A DNA stretch of 64,000 nt from positions 23,066 to 87,065 of the forward strand of contig CAUYLG010034782.1 of the NCBI GenBank assembly GCA_963573385.1, in the 5' to 3' direction. Made by a program: the position numbers and the translations under genes. Below are positions 11,716 to 21,835 of the stretch, one piece after another (the stretch's first letter is position 1; each line of letters begins with the position of its first letter). The DNA is from Cacajao melanocephalus (lineage: Eukaryota > Chordata > Mammalia > Primates > Pitheciidae). The notes beneath the pieces were generated by a model. That model ran no database searches. It was not told the DNA's origin and worked only from the letters and a program-made list of their open reading frames with translations.

Positions 11716-12387
11716 CTCCCACTGGCCTGGCAGGAAGATTATAACTTTCTTGAAATCAGGGGTTATGCCTATTAAAATTAGCTCCACCCAACCCATTGGT
11801 AAATAGGAACTTAAAAAGTAGTTATTTTGTGGTGATTCCAGGCCTGAAAAAGGATCCAGTTTTCTATACACAAGAGATCCTAAGCAGTTGTATCTTGATT
11901 TTCAGTTGGTTTTATTTTGAGTTCCAGTAGACATAAATCAGGGTGTTTACTAAGAGTCCAGGTGTATCTGACAGAAAGCAAATAACTACAATTGTCTAAT
12001 CAGGCATGTGGAGATAAGTGCCATGCCAGCCACTGTATGGGCAGGTCAGATAGTTAACTCTCTCAGTGGTTAAATGAAATCATTTCTTGCATTCTGACTC
12101 TACGAGCTATTTTGCAGCATTTCTTTTCAGTGGTCCAGGTGCTATTGTTCAAAAATGATTGTTCTTATTATTAAACCCTTTAAGTATTCTAAATGCCAAG
12201 GGCGAAATCTCCTTGTCACACTGTTTCAAGTGTGATTAGGCATTTTAAAAAAATTTCATATTATCAGTTATTATTCAGCACTGACATTGCACCTTGGATA
12301 AGAAAGCTTTCTGATTCATGGATTCAGCAATCACAGTTTCAATGTGTGACGCTTCCTGACTATAAGTGCTTTTCCAGCCTCTCCCTT
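11716..12387. other. Unassigned DNA
   Basis: No repeat or gene is recognised. Confidence 0.55.
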
Positions 12388-12761
12388 TGTATTAGTCAGT
12401 TTTCACATTGCTATAAAGACATACCTGAGACTGGGTAATTTATAAAGGAAAGAGGTTTAATTGACCCACAGTTTTCCACATGGCTGGGGAGGCCTCAAGA
12501 AACTTCTAATCATGGTAGAAGGCAAAGGGGAAGCAAGCTAAGACCTTCTCTCACATAGTGGCAGGAGAGAGAGGATAAGGAATGAAGGAGGAAGAGTCCC
12601 TTATAAGGTCATGATATCTAGTGAGAATTCACTGTCATGAGAACAGCATGTAGGAAACTGCCCCCATAATCCAATCACTTCCCATCAGGTCTCTCCCTAA
12701 ACACCTGGGGATTACAATTCAAGATGAGATTTGGGTGAGGGCACAGAGCCTAACCATATTA
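12388..12761 (-). mobile_element. THE1/MST solo LTR (ERVL-MaLR), antisense
   Basis: It starts with TGTATTAGTCAG at 12388 and ends with AACCATATTA at 12761, the reverse complement of a complete THE1/MST-type LTR of 374 bp. Internal landmarks include CCTGAGACTGGGTAATTTAT and GATGAGATTTGGGTGAGG. Flanks ccctt (12383-12387) and ccctc (12762-12766) match at 4 of 5, consistent with a five-base integration duplication. No internal ERV region is attached. Confidence 0.92.
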
Positions 12762-12882
12762 CCCTCCCATCGTGCCTTCCTACCTCATCCTACTCTGCTT
12801 AATCCATTTCTTTCCCTCTTGACCGCCACCTCCTCCTCTGTCACTGCCACAGTGCCCAGTGGGGGCTGCTGGCGCAGCTACG

Positions 12883-13145
12883 GAAGCTGGCACATGCAAG
12901 AGAACCTGGGCTTGGCTCAAACATCTACAGATTAAAAGTTAATATAATAATAATAACAGCAACAATAGCAACTGCTAACACCCGTTTGGAGGTTACCACT
13001 TTACGTGCACAGTTTCATTTAATCTTCAGGACAGCACTAGATAGTCAGAACTATTACTATCCCCAATTTCCATGTGAAGGAAACCTCAAAGGGGGTTAAT
13101 GAAACAGTCAAGATGGTACAGTTCATCAATAGCAGTGTCTAGACT
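12883..13145 (+). repeat. Local duplicate, copy 1 (partner 14250-14500)
   Basis: It shares with 14250-14500 a non-MIR left part (CTGGGCTTGGCTCAAA, then CTACAGA) and the following MIR complement, at roughly 75-80%. Because the shared left part is not MIR sequence, common MIR ancestry alone does not explain the match. Confidence 0.6.
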
Positions 13146-13195
13146 GGCTGGGAAGCCACGTGGTTTCAGAGAGCATGCTGTTAGCCCCTGTACTA
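12950..13195 (-). mobile_element. MIR SINE, antisense
   Basis: The MIR complement runs from CTGCTAACACC through TTTCATTTAATCTTCAGGAC to the GAGCATGCTGTTAGCCCCTG end near 13190. Confidence 0.7.
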
Positions 13196-14211
13196 CACAA
13201 AGTGTTTCCCCTGCATTGCTACAACCAGAGGAAATTAAACAGCAAGGGAAAGAGAGAGAGTTTGAAAAGGGGGAGCTGTCTAAAGTAATTTCTGGAAGAA
13301 GCAAAGTCCTAGGGCAGTTTTCTCTTTGGGTGGATACTTTGGATGAGAAAGGAATGTTATCTGCTGGGACAGAGGAGCATTTGCAAAATTCTGTTAATCC
13401 CTACTGGGTTGTCTCCATGGCTGTGACTGGATGACATTGTTACCACATTTTCTGCTTAAAAAAAAAAAAGGATCCTAGGAAAATCAAATCACTGTCTCCA
13501 AAATATGAGAATCCCAGACCTCTGACTCTCCCCAAGAGACTTTGGTCTATTTAAGCACACACAAAACTCTCCTGCCTTGCATTAGCAAAGGAAAGTTTAG
13601 AAAAACGAAATTAGATTTTACCTGCAATATGTTAAATGAAACCCTCCAAATTATGCCCGTTTTAAAAGATAATTGAATGTTAAGTTTTTTACTTATTTAA
13701 AAGCAATTCCATTCCACCCACTTTGCCTATTAGCATATCAGATGTTCACAAGCACACTAATAATATTAGGGGTGCTTCACCTACTCCATTCTTCTCCTAG
13801 TCAATATGTCTTTTTAAACAGAGAAAAAGATCAAAAGAACAGGAAATTCTCCTTCATGGCAACCAAATCTGAAGATACATTGTAATGATAAACTTTTCCT
13901 AAATCCAAAATGGACATGCTTCATTTCCCCCATGGTTTATATCATGTTCATCTCTTTTGATAAATTCAGACCAGTCTGGATCCAAATAATATAGAATAGA
14001 TCCAGAGTGTCCATGGAGCTTTCTTTCACCTCTTCCAGTTCTGCCATCATATGCTCAGATCGCCTGGTGCAGGGGAGAAAGATGAAGCGATAGGAAATCT
14101 ACTTAATCAGTAAGAGCACTTTTGAATATCACTCTTCTAAATAGCAAGGTGGTAGACAGACATTTTCATGCATGATCATCCTGAACAGTTCTTAGAGGGT
14201 GCTTGGAATGT
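13196..14211. other. Unassigned DNA, about 1 kb
   Basis: Mostly unique sequence with a 12-base A run at 13458-13469. Frames of 111 codons (plus) and 72 codons (minus) overlap around 13090-13430 with no recognisable domain. Confidence 0.5.
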
Positions 14212-14249
14212 CAATTTGGGAAATGTTGATCAATCGGTAGTGTATCTCT

Positions 14250-14500
14250 GAAGCTAGTGTATGCAGAGGCCCTGGGCTTGGCTCAAAGCTCTACAGAATA
14301 AAAAAAATAATAATTAAAATAGCAACAGCAACAACTGCTAATACCCATTTGGGGCTTACTACTTTAAATGCACGGTTTCATTTAATTTTCGAAACAACAC
14401 TAGGCAGGAGGAACGATTACTATGCCCATTTCCATGTGAGGAAAATAAGACTCAAAGGGGTTCGTCTGGGAATGCTGATCAATCAGTGGTGTCTCCCGTG
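14250..14500 (+). repeat. Local duplicate, copy 2, containing MIR(-)
   Basis: This is the partner of 12883-13145. Its terminal portion (14468-14496, GGGAA..TGATCAATC..GTGT) is repeated just upstream at 14215-14245, a head-to-tail order that suggests remains of a tandem arrangement with a period near 252 bp. Confidence 0.55.
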
Positions 14501-15044
14501 TAGTGTGGAAGGGAGGGGCAGAGATGCACTTTGGGGAATGGTATAATATGTCAGATTAGATGATGATATCGTCAACCTCGGCTAACTTCTGCTGCACTAA
14601 GATTGGGTTTTCCATAAGACACTCTTATTATTTCCTCCCAAGATTTCTGTATATACATTTTCTGTCTAGGACTCAGAGTAATGGATAGTCTGTAATTTTT
14701 TTAAAGAGTGCTATACTAACTCCTGTATATCTACCCAATGAATCCCTTTATTACCACCCCCACTGCCATCCCTGCAGTACAATGCACCCTCACTTGTACT
14801 TAACTTACAAGACAATCACCTTCCCAGCCTCCATGAACCAACTCTTAAGCCCTACCATGCCTCTCCTCACTATTAACAAAGGAACCATCTTAAAATAAAA
14901 ACCTGGTCAAATTCTTTCGGACACCCTCTTACTCACATACCCACAGTCTCCCATGGAATCATTCTCTCTTGCTGCAATGAGTAATCAACCCATTGGTTCA
15001 ACTACAGGTGTGTTCCTGGTGGCCTCTGCCTGTGGAGAAGTTAA
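14501..15044. other. Unassigned DNA
   Basis: C-rich around 14750-14860. No family is recognised. Confidence 0.5.
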
Positions 15045-15178
15045 TTTCAATATGCATAGATCTATTTATTTTTAAAATTTGTGTGATAGCATTCTATTGT
15101 ATGAACGTACCATCTTTATTTAACTGAACATCTATTTATAAATATTTCGATATCTCTAATGATAGCACAGTGAATACC
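15045..15178 (-). mobile_element. L1M LINE 3' part, antisense (first piece)
   Basis: It reads as the complement of the L1M ORF2-end/3' UTR (ATTCTATTGTATGAACGTACC, TTTATTTAACTGAACATCT). The element is interrupted at 15179 by an MST LTR and resumes at 15571. Confidence 0.7.
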
Positions 15179-15565
15179 TGTGTTAGTTCTTGCACTGCTG
15201 GGAAGAAATACCTGAGACTGGGTCATTTATAAGGAAAGAGGTTTAATTGGCTCATGGCTCTGCACACAGTACAGGAAGCATGGCAGCTTCGGGGAAGGCC
15301 TCAGAAAACTTTCAGACATGGCAGAAAGCAAAGGGGAAACAGGTACATCTTACATGGCTGGAGCAGGAGGAAGAGAGAGTGAGGAGGTGCTACACATTTT
15401 TAAACAACCAGATCTCATGAGATCAGCACAAAAGTGATGGTGCTAAACCATTCATGAAGGATCCCCCTGCCATGATCCAGTCACCTCCCACCAGGCACCA
15501 CTTCTAACACTGGGGAATACAATTGAACATGAGATTTGGGTGGGACGCAGATTCAAACCATATCA
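15179..15565 (-). mobile_element. MST-type solo LTR (ERVL-MaLR) with perfect TSD
   Basis: A complete antisense LTR from TGTGTTAGTTC at 15179 to AAACCATATCA at 15565, 387 bp. The five-base target duplication atacc is exact on both sides (15174-15178 and 15566-15570). It sits inside the L1M, so it is younger than that element. No internal region remains. Confidence 0.95.
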
Positions 15566-15570
15566 ATACC

Positions 15571-16045
15571 CTTCTATACATACTTCTGTACCATTGTCTA
15601 GTTATTACCTAGGATACATTCCTAAGACTATAATTGCCGAGTCAAAGATTACACTTATTTTCATTTCATTTTAAAGTAGTTTTTTATGCTGTAAGGGTAA
15701 TATATGATCTTGGCAGAAAGTAATAAATCAAAAGTTCAGATGAACATAAAGTTACAAATAAAAGCTCTCTTTTTCTACCCCATTTCCATGATTATTCCTT
15801 AGAGACAACCACGTATATCCTTCCATAATGTTTGCCCAAATAAAAAATAAATGTAGTTGTTTTCATATACACACACATATATACACATATGCATAAGTAT
15901 AGGTATATATAGTCTATTTTTTGAAAAAGGCTACAATATATGTTATACTTGCATTCAATTTTGATTCATATTGCAAAACTATCGACAGCCACATTTACAC
16001 TCCTACCAACAGTATATGAGAATGTCTATTTTTCAGCATCTAAAC
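15571..16045 (-). mobile_element. L1M LINE 3' part, antisense (second piece)
   Basis: It continues the L1M after the MST insertion: TTCTGTACCATTGTCTAG..ATTGCCGAGTCAAAG to about 15670, and the subterminal block CATTTACACTCCTACCAACAG near 15991. Between them, 15675-15955 is AT-rich, with a short TA/CA run at 15870-15912. It may be another L1M 3' UTR piece or an insertion. Confidence 0.6.
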
Positions 16046-16084
16046 TTAAGACGTAGTATATGAGGAAGAAAAAATAAAGGCTAA

Positions 16085-16235
16085 TGTCTCTCAGCTTTGG
16101 TTTCCTTATTTTTAAAAATCAGCTAATAATATCTATTTTGCATGCCTGTTTGTGAACATTAAATGAGATGATATAGAAAGAGAAATTCCATACATTTTGC
16201 CTGGCCCACAAAATATGTATGAATAAATGATATTA
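16085..16235 (+). mobile_element. MIR SINE
   Basis: Sense MIR: CTCAGCTTTGGTTTCCTTATT, AACATTAAATGAGATGATAT, and GCCTGGCCCACAAAATATG..AATAAATGA. Confidence 0.75.
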
Positions 16236-16945
16236 ATTCATATTGTTACTGCTATTACTACCATTTGCTTTATCCGACACACCAAATTACTTTTATGTAG
16301 TGATCCCAGTTCTATCATTTAATGTATGAAAATAAATTTAACTTTTCTAACCTTGAGACCTTGAGTTACTACCTTTAATAATAAAGGGCTAGGAAATTTC
16401 AGTGATACAAGTTGAGCAGAGCACAGTCTTCAGGGAAAACATATATATCTTCTATGCTATCTTGCTAATCAGTCATCTGACTACAATTTTCTATTGATTC
16501 TTTCCTTGGAAAATTTGAGAATATTCTAATACCCAGAACTTTGACACATAGGCACTTGATAAATGTCTCCAGATTATATCTTAAAGAGCAATAATGCAAT
16601 TTTGGTAAAAAATAAAGAGGCAGCCGATTGGAGGCTCTGAAGGATGAACAGATAGATTTCAAGGGCCCATTTCCCTATTACAGAAAGAGATATTTATTGC
16701 CTGCAGCACAGCTGAGGGACTGCATTTGGAAATGCCATAGAAAGTAGTCTGTCGCTGAGGTCCTGGGGCTCAGCCCAGGATAAGGCATTTGGCAGGTTCA
16801 GCCCCAGAATGGCAGGAAGCCTGCTTTCCAAACAGCAGCTGCAAAAAGAGACTGAGTTTGTTAAAACTTATTTGGCCTCATTCTCATCTCCCACTGCACC
16901 CCTTCGGCACTCTCCCAAGCATAGTGCTGTCTTTGTAATCCAAGA
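16236..16945. other. Unassigned DNA
   Basis: No repeat or gene is recognised. Confidence 0.55.
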
Positions 16946-17061
16946 TAGGGGAGCAGGGAGGGAAAGAAAGGAGGGGAAAGAGGGAAGGCAAGGGGCAAAG
17001 GGAGGGAGAGGGAGGGAGAAGGATGAGGGGGAAAGAAAGGAAGTGGGGCAGAGAGAGAGCT

Positions 17062-17094
<33 letters not shown>

Positions 17095-17120
17095 CAAAGA
17101 CAGAGACAGAGAAAGGGGAG
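16946..17120 (+). repeat. Polypurine tract with (GA)n
   Basis: Nearly 175 bases of A/G on the plus strand: GGGA/GGAA-rich at 16946-17050, then (GA)n to 17093 and GACA-type units to 17118. The leucine/serine and arginine/glutamate frames in this interval (84-114 codons) are low-complexity artefacts. Mirror symmetry makes triplex formation possible. Confidence 0.95.
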
Positions 17121-17457
17121 ATCCTTGAAGAAAAGACTGGAATTCACTTCTTGACAATAAAAGCCATGCTCAAAGTAATACTGACAAATGGATCTTTTCC
17201 ACAAAGGAAACCCAAGGCTTTTCTGCATTCAGGCCTTTACTCTGAATCTATAGATGCATTGATATTGGTATTATTACTATCTTCATTATATCCTTCATCA
17301 AAGCTCTTGATATCTACTATTTAACTTTAATAAAAAATAAATTTTTAAATAATAATTTTCCATTTTTCAGAGGAACCTGCAGAGAAGTAGGAAATAACTA
17401 TCCTAATATTATCCTGGAAGTAGATGACCAAGGGGATACTGGAAAACAGACTCCCAG
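17121..17457. other. Unassigned AT-rich DNA
   Basis: No repeat or gene is recognised. Confidence 0.55.
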
Positions 17458-18013
17458 TGTAACCAGACAGGGGTCCCTATCCAGACCCAAAGAGAGGGTT
17501 CTTAAATCTTGTGCAAGAAAGAATTCAGGGTGAGTCTATAGAGTAAATGAAAACAAGTTTATTAAGAAAGTAGAGGAATGAACGAATGGCTACTCCATAG
17601 GCAGAGCAGTCCCATGGGCTCCTTCTTGTGCATTTTTATGGTTATTTCTTGATGATATACTAAACAAGGGATAGATTATTCATGCTCCCCCTTTTTAGAC
17701 CATATAGGGTAACTTCCTGACGTTGTTAATGGCATTTGTAAACTGTCATGGCACTGGTGGGAGTGTAGCAGTGAGGATGACCAGAGGTCACTCTTGTGGC
17801 AGGCTTAATTTTGGTAGGTTTTAACCGATTTCTTTACTGCAAACTGTTTTATTAGCAAGGTCTTTATGACCTGTAACTTGTGCTGACCTCCTAGCTCATC
17901 CTGTGACTTTGAATGCCTATCCACATGAGAATGCAGCTCAGTAGGTCTCAGCCTTTTTTTTTTATCCAGCTCCTATTCAAGACGCAGTTGCTCTGATTCA
18001 AACTCCTCTGACA
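17458..18013 (-). mobile_element. ERV1-class solo LTR, antisense
   Basis: The complement reads TGTCAGAGG... at its 5' end (18013) and ...GGACCCC..CTGGTTACA at its 3' end (17458). AATAAA is at 17558-17563 in complement, followed by the U5 text GAATTCTTTCTTGCACAAGA. The length, 556 bp, fits an ERV1 LTR. I know this LTR type from many primate solo copies but cannot name the family safely. A related LTR in the opposite orientation lies at 21301-21835. No clear target duplication was seen. Confidence 0.8.
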
Positions 18014-18189
18014 TGAGGATCCTAACCTGATGCTCCCTCTCCAAAGCCAGGCTTCTGATGATATATCTCTGCTTTCTCATTTGCCTGCTACATTAATAAT
18101 ACCATGATGACATTATGGATGTCATCAATAACAGCTGAAGACAGGAACTGCTCAATAAGCCAGAGCCCAGGTTCCTTGAACAGGTTGTC

Positions 18190-18329
18190 TAGGTGTGAGT
18201 GTGGGCTTTGTCACATATCAGTTGTGTGACTATAAGAAAGATCCTGACCTCTCTGTGCCAATATCCCAATATCCAAAATGGGAATGGTCATCATATCTCC
18301 CTAGTAGGGTTATTGTAAGAATTAAGCAA
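18190..18329 (+). mobile_element. MIR SINE, 5' portion (split by Alu)
   Basis: Sense MIR (AGTTGTGTGACTATAAGAAA, then GGGTTATTGTAAGAATTAAG). It stops at the Alu target site and resumes at 18661. Confidence 0.85.
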
Positions 18330-18647
18330 GGTCAGGCGCAGTGGCTCATGCCTTTAATCCCAGCACTTTGGGAGGCCAAGGCAGATGGATCACCTGAGTT
18401 CAGAAGTTCAAGAGCAGCCTGGCCAACATGGTGAAACCCTGTCTCTACTAAAAATACAAAAAAAAAATAATAATAATTAGCTGGGCATGGTGGCGCATGC
18501 CTGTAATCTCAGTTACTAGTGGAGCTGAAGAGAAAGATCATTTGAACCTGGGAGGCAGAGGTTTCAATGAGCTGAGATCCTACCACTGCACTCCAGCCTG
18601 GGCAACAGAGTGAGACTGTCACCCACAACCCCCTTCCAAAAAAAAAA
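18330..18647 (+). mobile_element. Alu (AluS-like) inserted in a MIR
   Basis: A full dimeric Alu with an A-rich middle expanded to (A)n(AAT)n near 18460 and an A tail ending at 18647. The 13-base duplication aagaattaagcaa is exact at 18317-18329 and 18648-18660. The duplicated bases belong to the host MIR. Confidence 0.97.
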
Positions 18648-18660
18648 AAGAATTAAGCAA

Positions 18661-18725
18661 AATAATGCTCACGAAGCACTTAGCATAGTGCCTGACACAT
18701 AGTGAGGACCTACTAAATGCTGGGG
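18661..18725 (+). mobile_element. MIR SINE, 3' portion
   Basis: The 3' continuation of the MIR at 18190: AGCACTTAGCATAGTGCCTG, then ACATAGTGAGGACCTACTAAATGC. Confidence 0.85.
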
Positions 18726-20095
18726 AGATGGTAATATTTAGATACTAATGAATTAGTATCAGATAATGTAGACGGGATTTTTCAGTTACACAGCAGATCT
18801 TGAAAAAATATTCTCATCATCTCCACTTGATTTTTCACAAAAAAAAAAAAAAAATGAAATTGTCTAGAGCTAGGGAGGACAGTTGTTCCAAAGAAACATG
18901 CAGATGGCAGACTTTGGTCTGTATTTAGCTGAAGTTCTCCAATCTCCAAAGATTAGGCATGGGAGGTGCCCTGAATTCACTTCATAACAGCAATCCCAAG
19001 AGTCACTCGATGCCACAGAGAAAAACCAACCAATTACATGAACAGTTCTTTACCTTTGGGGAAAAATTTCTCTCTTCAAGGTTCTGATGAAAGCTGGGAA
19101 GAAAAATGCGTTAACATGCAGAATTTTGCATCCCATTTTAAGAATTAAGCCCTTACCTAATGCCAAGCATGCTTTGGCAGACGAAGAAAAGATAAAGGAT
19201 GTATTAGGCAAAAACAGCTCTGCTTTTCTACTTTTAAGGTCTGCAGTGTAGTGGAGTTTTGATCCTAGTTATCCTCCCTGCTGACTCGCTGCTTCAGCGT
19301 GTGGGCATCACCTCTAACCTATTTCACCGGCAAGGGTGCACATGAGTATTAGGTCAGAAGAGGAGAAATAGGACAGAAGTGGGGGGAGGAGACATAGCAA
19401 ATGTATAGGCAAGAACCTTGTATTATGCCTCCTTTAACTTTCTCATGAAAGTGGGAGGGGGATGAGGGAGAAGAAAACACCCAGGATAGATTTATAGGAA
19501 CAAAGAAAGGTCTCTTCTAGCCTTGTGACTCTACTGAAAAAATTTAATCTCCTCTACATTTTCCATGAGGCATCAGTTGCTCTTTATAGTTTTTAAGGCA
19601 GCAGAATTATTATTAGTTCTATAGAAAATATTGAACCACAGTTGTTCTCAGGAATATCTTGCTGCTTAAGCTTAAATGTCACAAGGTATTTGATCATAGA
19701 CAGATACCAATAGGGCAGGCAAAAGCCTGCTGCTCAGAAAGGGAAAAGCACAAAGAAATGACACAGGTGGGCACAAAATAGACCTGGGGATGTAGGAGAC
19801 AGTTAAGACATTTTTTCTGAGAATGATGATTTAGCTTTAGAATGTGGCTGGCAACCCTGTAGTTGTTTACCTCGTGCTTGTTCAGCTACAGCAGCCATTC
19901 CCCAGCCTCAGAATACAGCATTTCCTTATCAATACTTTGATCAAGATGCCAATAAGCAGAGCTCCCACACCAATTTGGGAGTAACAGTTCTCACTCTGTC
20001 TCTCCTACCCGGCATCCCTATGAAAATAAGCAGATCTGAGTAGGTCTTTCTAAGGATCTGTTCAAAATAAAAGTAAAAACAAAAAGTGTGACTAT
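18726..20095. other. Unassigned DNA, about 1.4 kb
   Basis: Unique-looking, with a 16-base A run near 18839. No repeat or gene is recognised. Confidence 0.55.
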
Positions 20096-20484
20096 ATTTT
20101 TTTAATTATACTTTAAGTTCTGGGGTACATGTGCAGATCATACAGGTTACATAGGTATACACGTGCCATGGTGGTGCTTTGCTGCATCCATCACCCCATC
20201 ATCTATATTAGGTATTCCTCCTAATGCTATCTCTCCCCAATCCTCCCACCCCCTGCTATTCCTCCCCTAGCACCCCCACCCCCCAGGCCCTGGTGTGTGA
20301 TGTTCCCCTCCCTGGGTCCATGTGTTCTCATTGTTTAACACCCACTTATGAGTGAGAACATGCAGTGTTTGGTTTTCTGTTCTTGTGTCAGTTTGGTGAG
20401 AATGATGGTTTAAAGTTTCATCCATGTCCCTGCAAAGGACATGAACTCATCCTTTTTTATGGCTGCATAGTATTCCATGGTGTA
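20096..20484 (-). mobile_element. L1PA LINE 3' end, antisense (first block)
   Basis: Poly-T at 20097-20103, then the complement of the L1PA 3' UTR (TTATACTTTAAGTTCTGGG) and the end of ORF2. Homology stops at 20484. The block 20351-20484 is repeated at 20581-20714. It could be a short 5'-truncated L1 or the 3' part of the larger element at 20581. Confidence 0.9.
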
Positions 20485-20580
20485 GAAGTTTGGCAATCAA
20501 GTGAGGGAAAAGAAATAAAGAGGAGGTATACAGCACAGAGGAGAAAACACAAGAGAAGAAGAGAGAGTAGAAGGCAGAAG
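20485..20580 (+). other. 96-bp purine-rich filler between duplicated L1 blocks
   Basis: The sequence from GAAGTTTGGCAATCAAGTGA to AAGGCAGAAG has no counterpart in L1 and is A/G-rich on this strand. It is flanked on both sides by the 134-bp duplicated L1 block. Its origin is unknown. Confidence 0.85.
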
Positions 20581-21275
20581 AGTGAGAACATGCAGTGTTT
20601 GGTTATCTGTTCTTGTGTTAGTTTGCTGGGGATGATGGTTTCCGGTTTCATCCATGTCCCTGCAGAGGACATTAACGCATCCTTTTTTATGGCTGCATAG
20701 TATTTCATGGCGTATATGTGCCATATCTTCTTTATCCAGTCTATCATTGATGGGCATTTGGGTTGGTTCCAAGTCTTTGCTATTGTGAACAGTACCACAA
20801 TAAACATGCATGTTCATGTGTCTTTATAATAGAATGATTTATAATCCTTTGGGTATATACCCAGTAATGGGATTGCTGGGTCAAATGGTATTTCTATTTC
20901 TAGATCCTTGAGGAATCACCACACTGCCTTCCACAATGGTAGAGCTAATGTACACTCCCACCAACAGTGTAAAAGTGTTCCTATTTTTCCACATCCTCTC
21001 CAGCATCTGTTGCCTCCTGATTTTTCAATGATCACCATTCTAACTGGCGTGAGGTGGTATCTCAATGTGGTTTTGATGTGCATTTCTCAAATGACCAGTG
21101 ATGATGAGCTATTTTTCATATGTTTGTTGGCTGGATAAATGTTCTCTTTTGAAAAGTGTCTGTTCATATTCTTTGCCCAGTTTTTGATGTTTTTTTTTTT
21201 TTTTCTTGTAGATTTGTTTAAGTTCTCCACAGATTCTGGATATTAGCCCTTTGTCAGATGGGTAGATTACTAAAG
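20581..21275 (-). mobile_element. L1PA LINE fragment, antisense (second block)
   Basis: The complement of the L1PA ORF2 3' region. It begins with a second copy of 20351-20484 and continues through ATATACCCAGTAATGGGATT, CCACCAACAGTGTAAAAGTG and the block to GATATTAGCCCTTTGTCAGA. It ends near 21275, so the L1 is strongly 5'-truncated. The minus-strand frames of 106-116 codons at 20457-20817 are ORF2 C-terminal remnants read into the filler. Confidence 0.9.
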
Positions 21276-21300
21276 GGTTTGAAGGTATTTTATATGCTTC

Positions 21301-21835
21301 TGTCAGAGGTGTTTGAACCAGAAAAACTCCATCTTAAATAGGGACTGGGTAAATGAATCTAGGACTTGCTGGGCTTCATTACCAAAAAGTTAGGTATTCC
21401 TAGTCTCTAAATGTGTACAGTTAAGAGAACAGATTGATAATGTTTACTAAACAGACCCAGACTTAACAATGTCCTGATACTCTGATATCTTAAGAATAGA
21501 AGCACTCCTAATTTTGCTTTAAAATAATATTGATTCTTGCAAAATATAGTGATTGAGGAAATTAATCCTTTATCACAAACCTTTGCAATAGAATATATCT
21601 CTCATGATCTTTTTTTATTCTATATATAAACAAACACTGTACCCAAGGTGAACACATTCCTCCTCTTACTTTGAGGAATGCCCTACTCTGTCTATGCAGT
21701 AGGTATTTTTTCACCACTTTACTTTCTTCATAAACTTGCTTTTGCTTTATACTGTGAAATCGCCCTGAATTCTTTCTTATGTGAGATCCAAGATTGTTCT
21801 CTTGGGGTCTGGATCGAGACCCCTTTCTAGTAACT
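21301..21835 (+). mobile_element. ERV1-class solo LTR
   Basis: It starts TGTCAGAGGTGTTTGAACCA and ends near GACCCCTTTCTAGTAAC. R/U5 text includes CATAAACTTGC, CGCCCTGAATTCTTTCTTAT and CTTGGGGTCTGGATCGAGAC. It is of the same general type as the antisense LTR at 17458-18013 but with a different central U3. There is no internal ERV sequence on either side, and opposite orientations rule out a single provirus. Confidence 0.82.

Noticed and set aside
16861..17228. Leucine/serine-rich minus frames that look like membrane segments
   Set aside because: Translation of a (GA)n polypurine tract.
20457..20817. 106- to 116-codon minus frames as a gene
   Set aside because: They are C-terminal L1 ORF2 sequence that continues into the 96-bp filler.
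17458..21835. A provirus bounded by two ERV1 LTRs
   Set aside because: The LTRs face opposite ways and the DNA between them holds MIR, Alu and L1, not retroviral genes.
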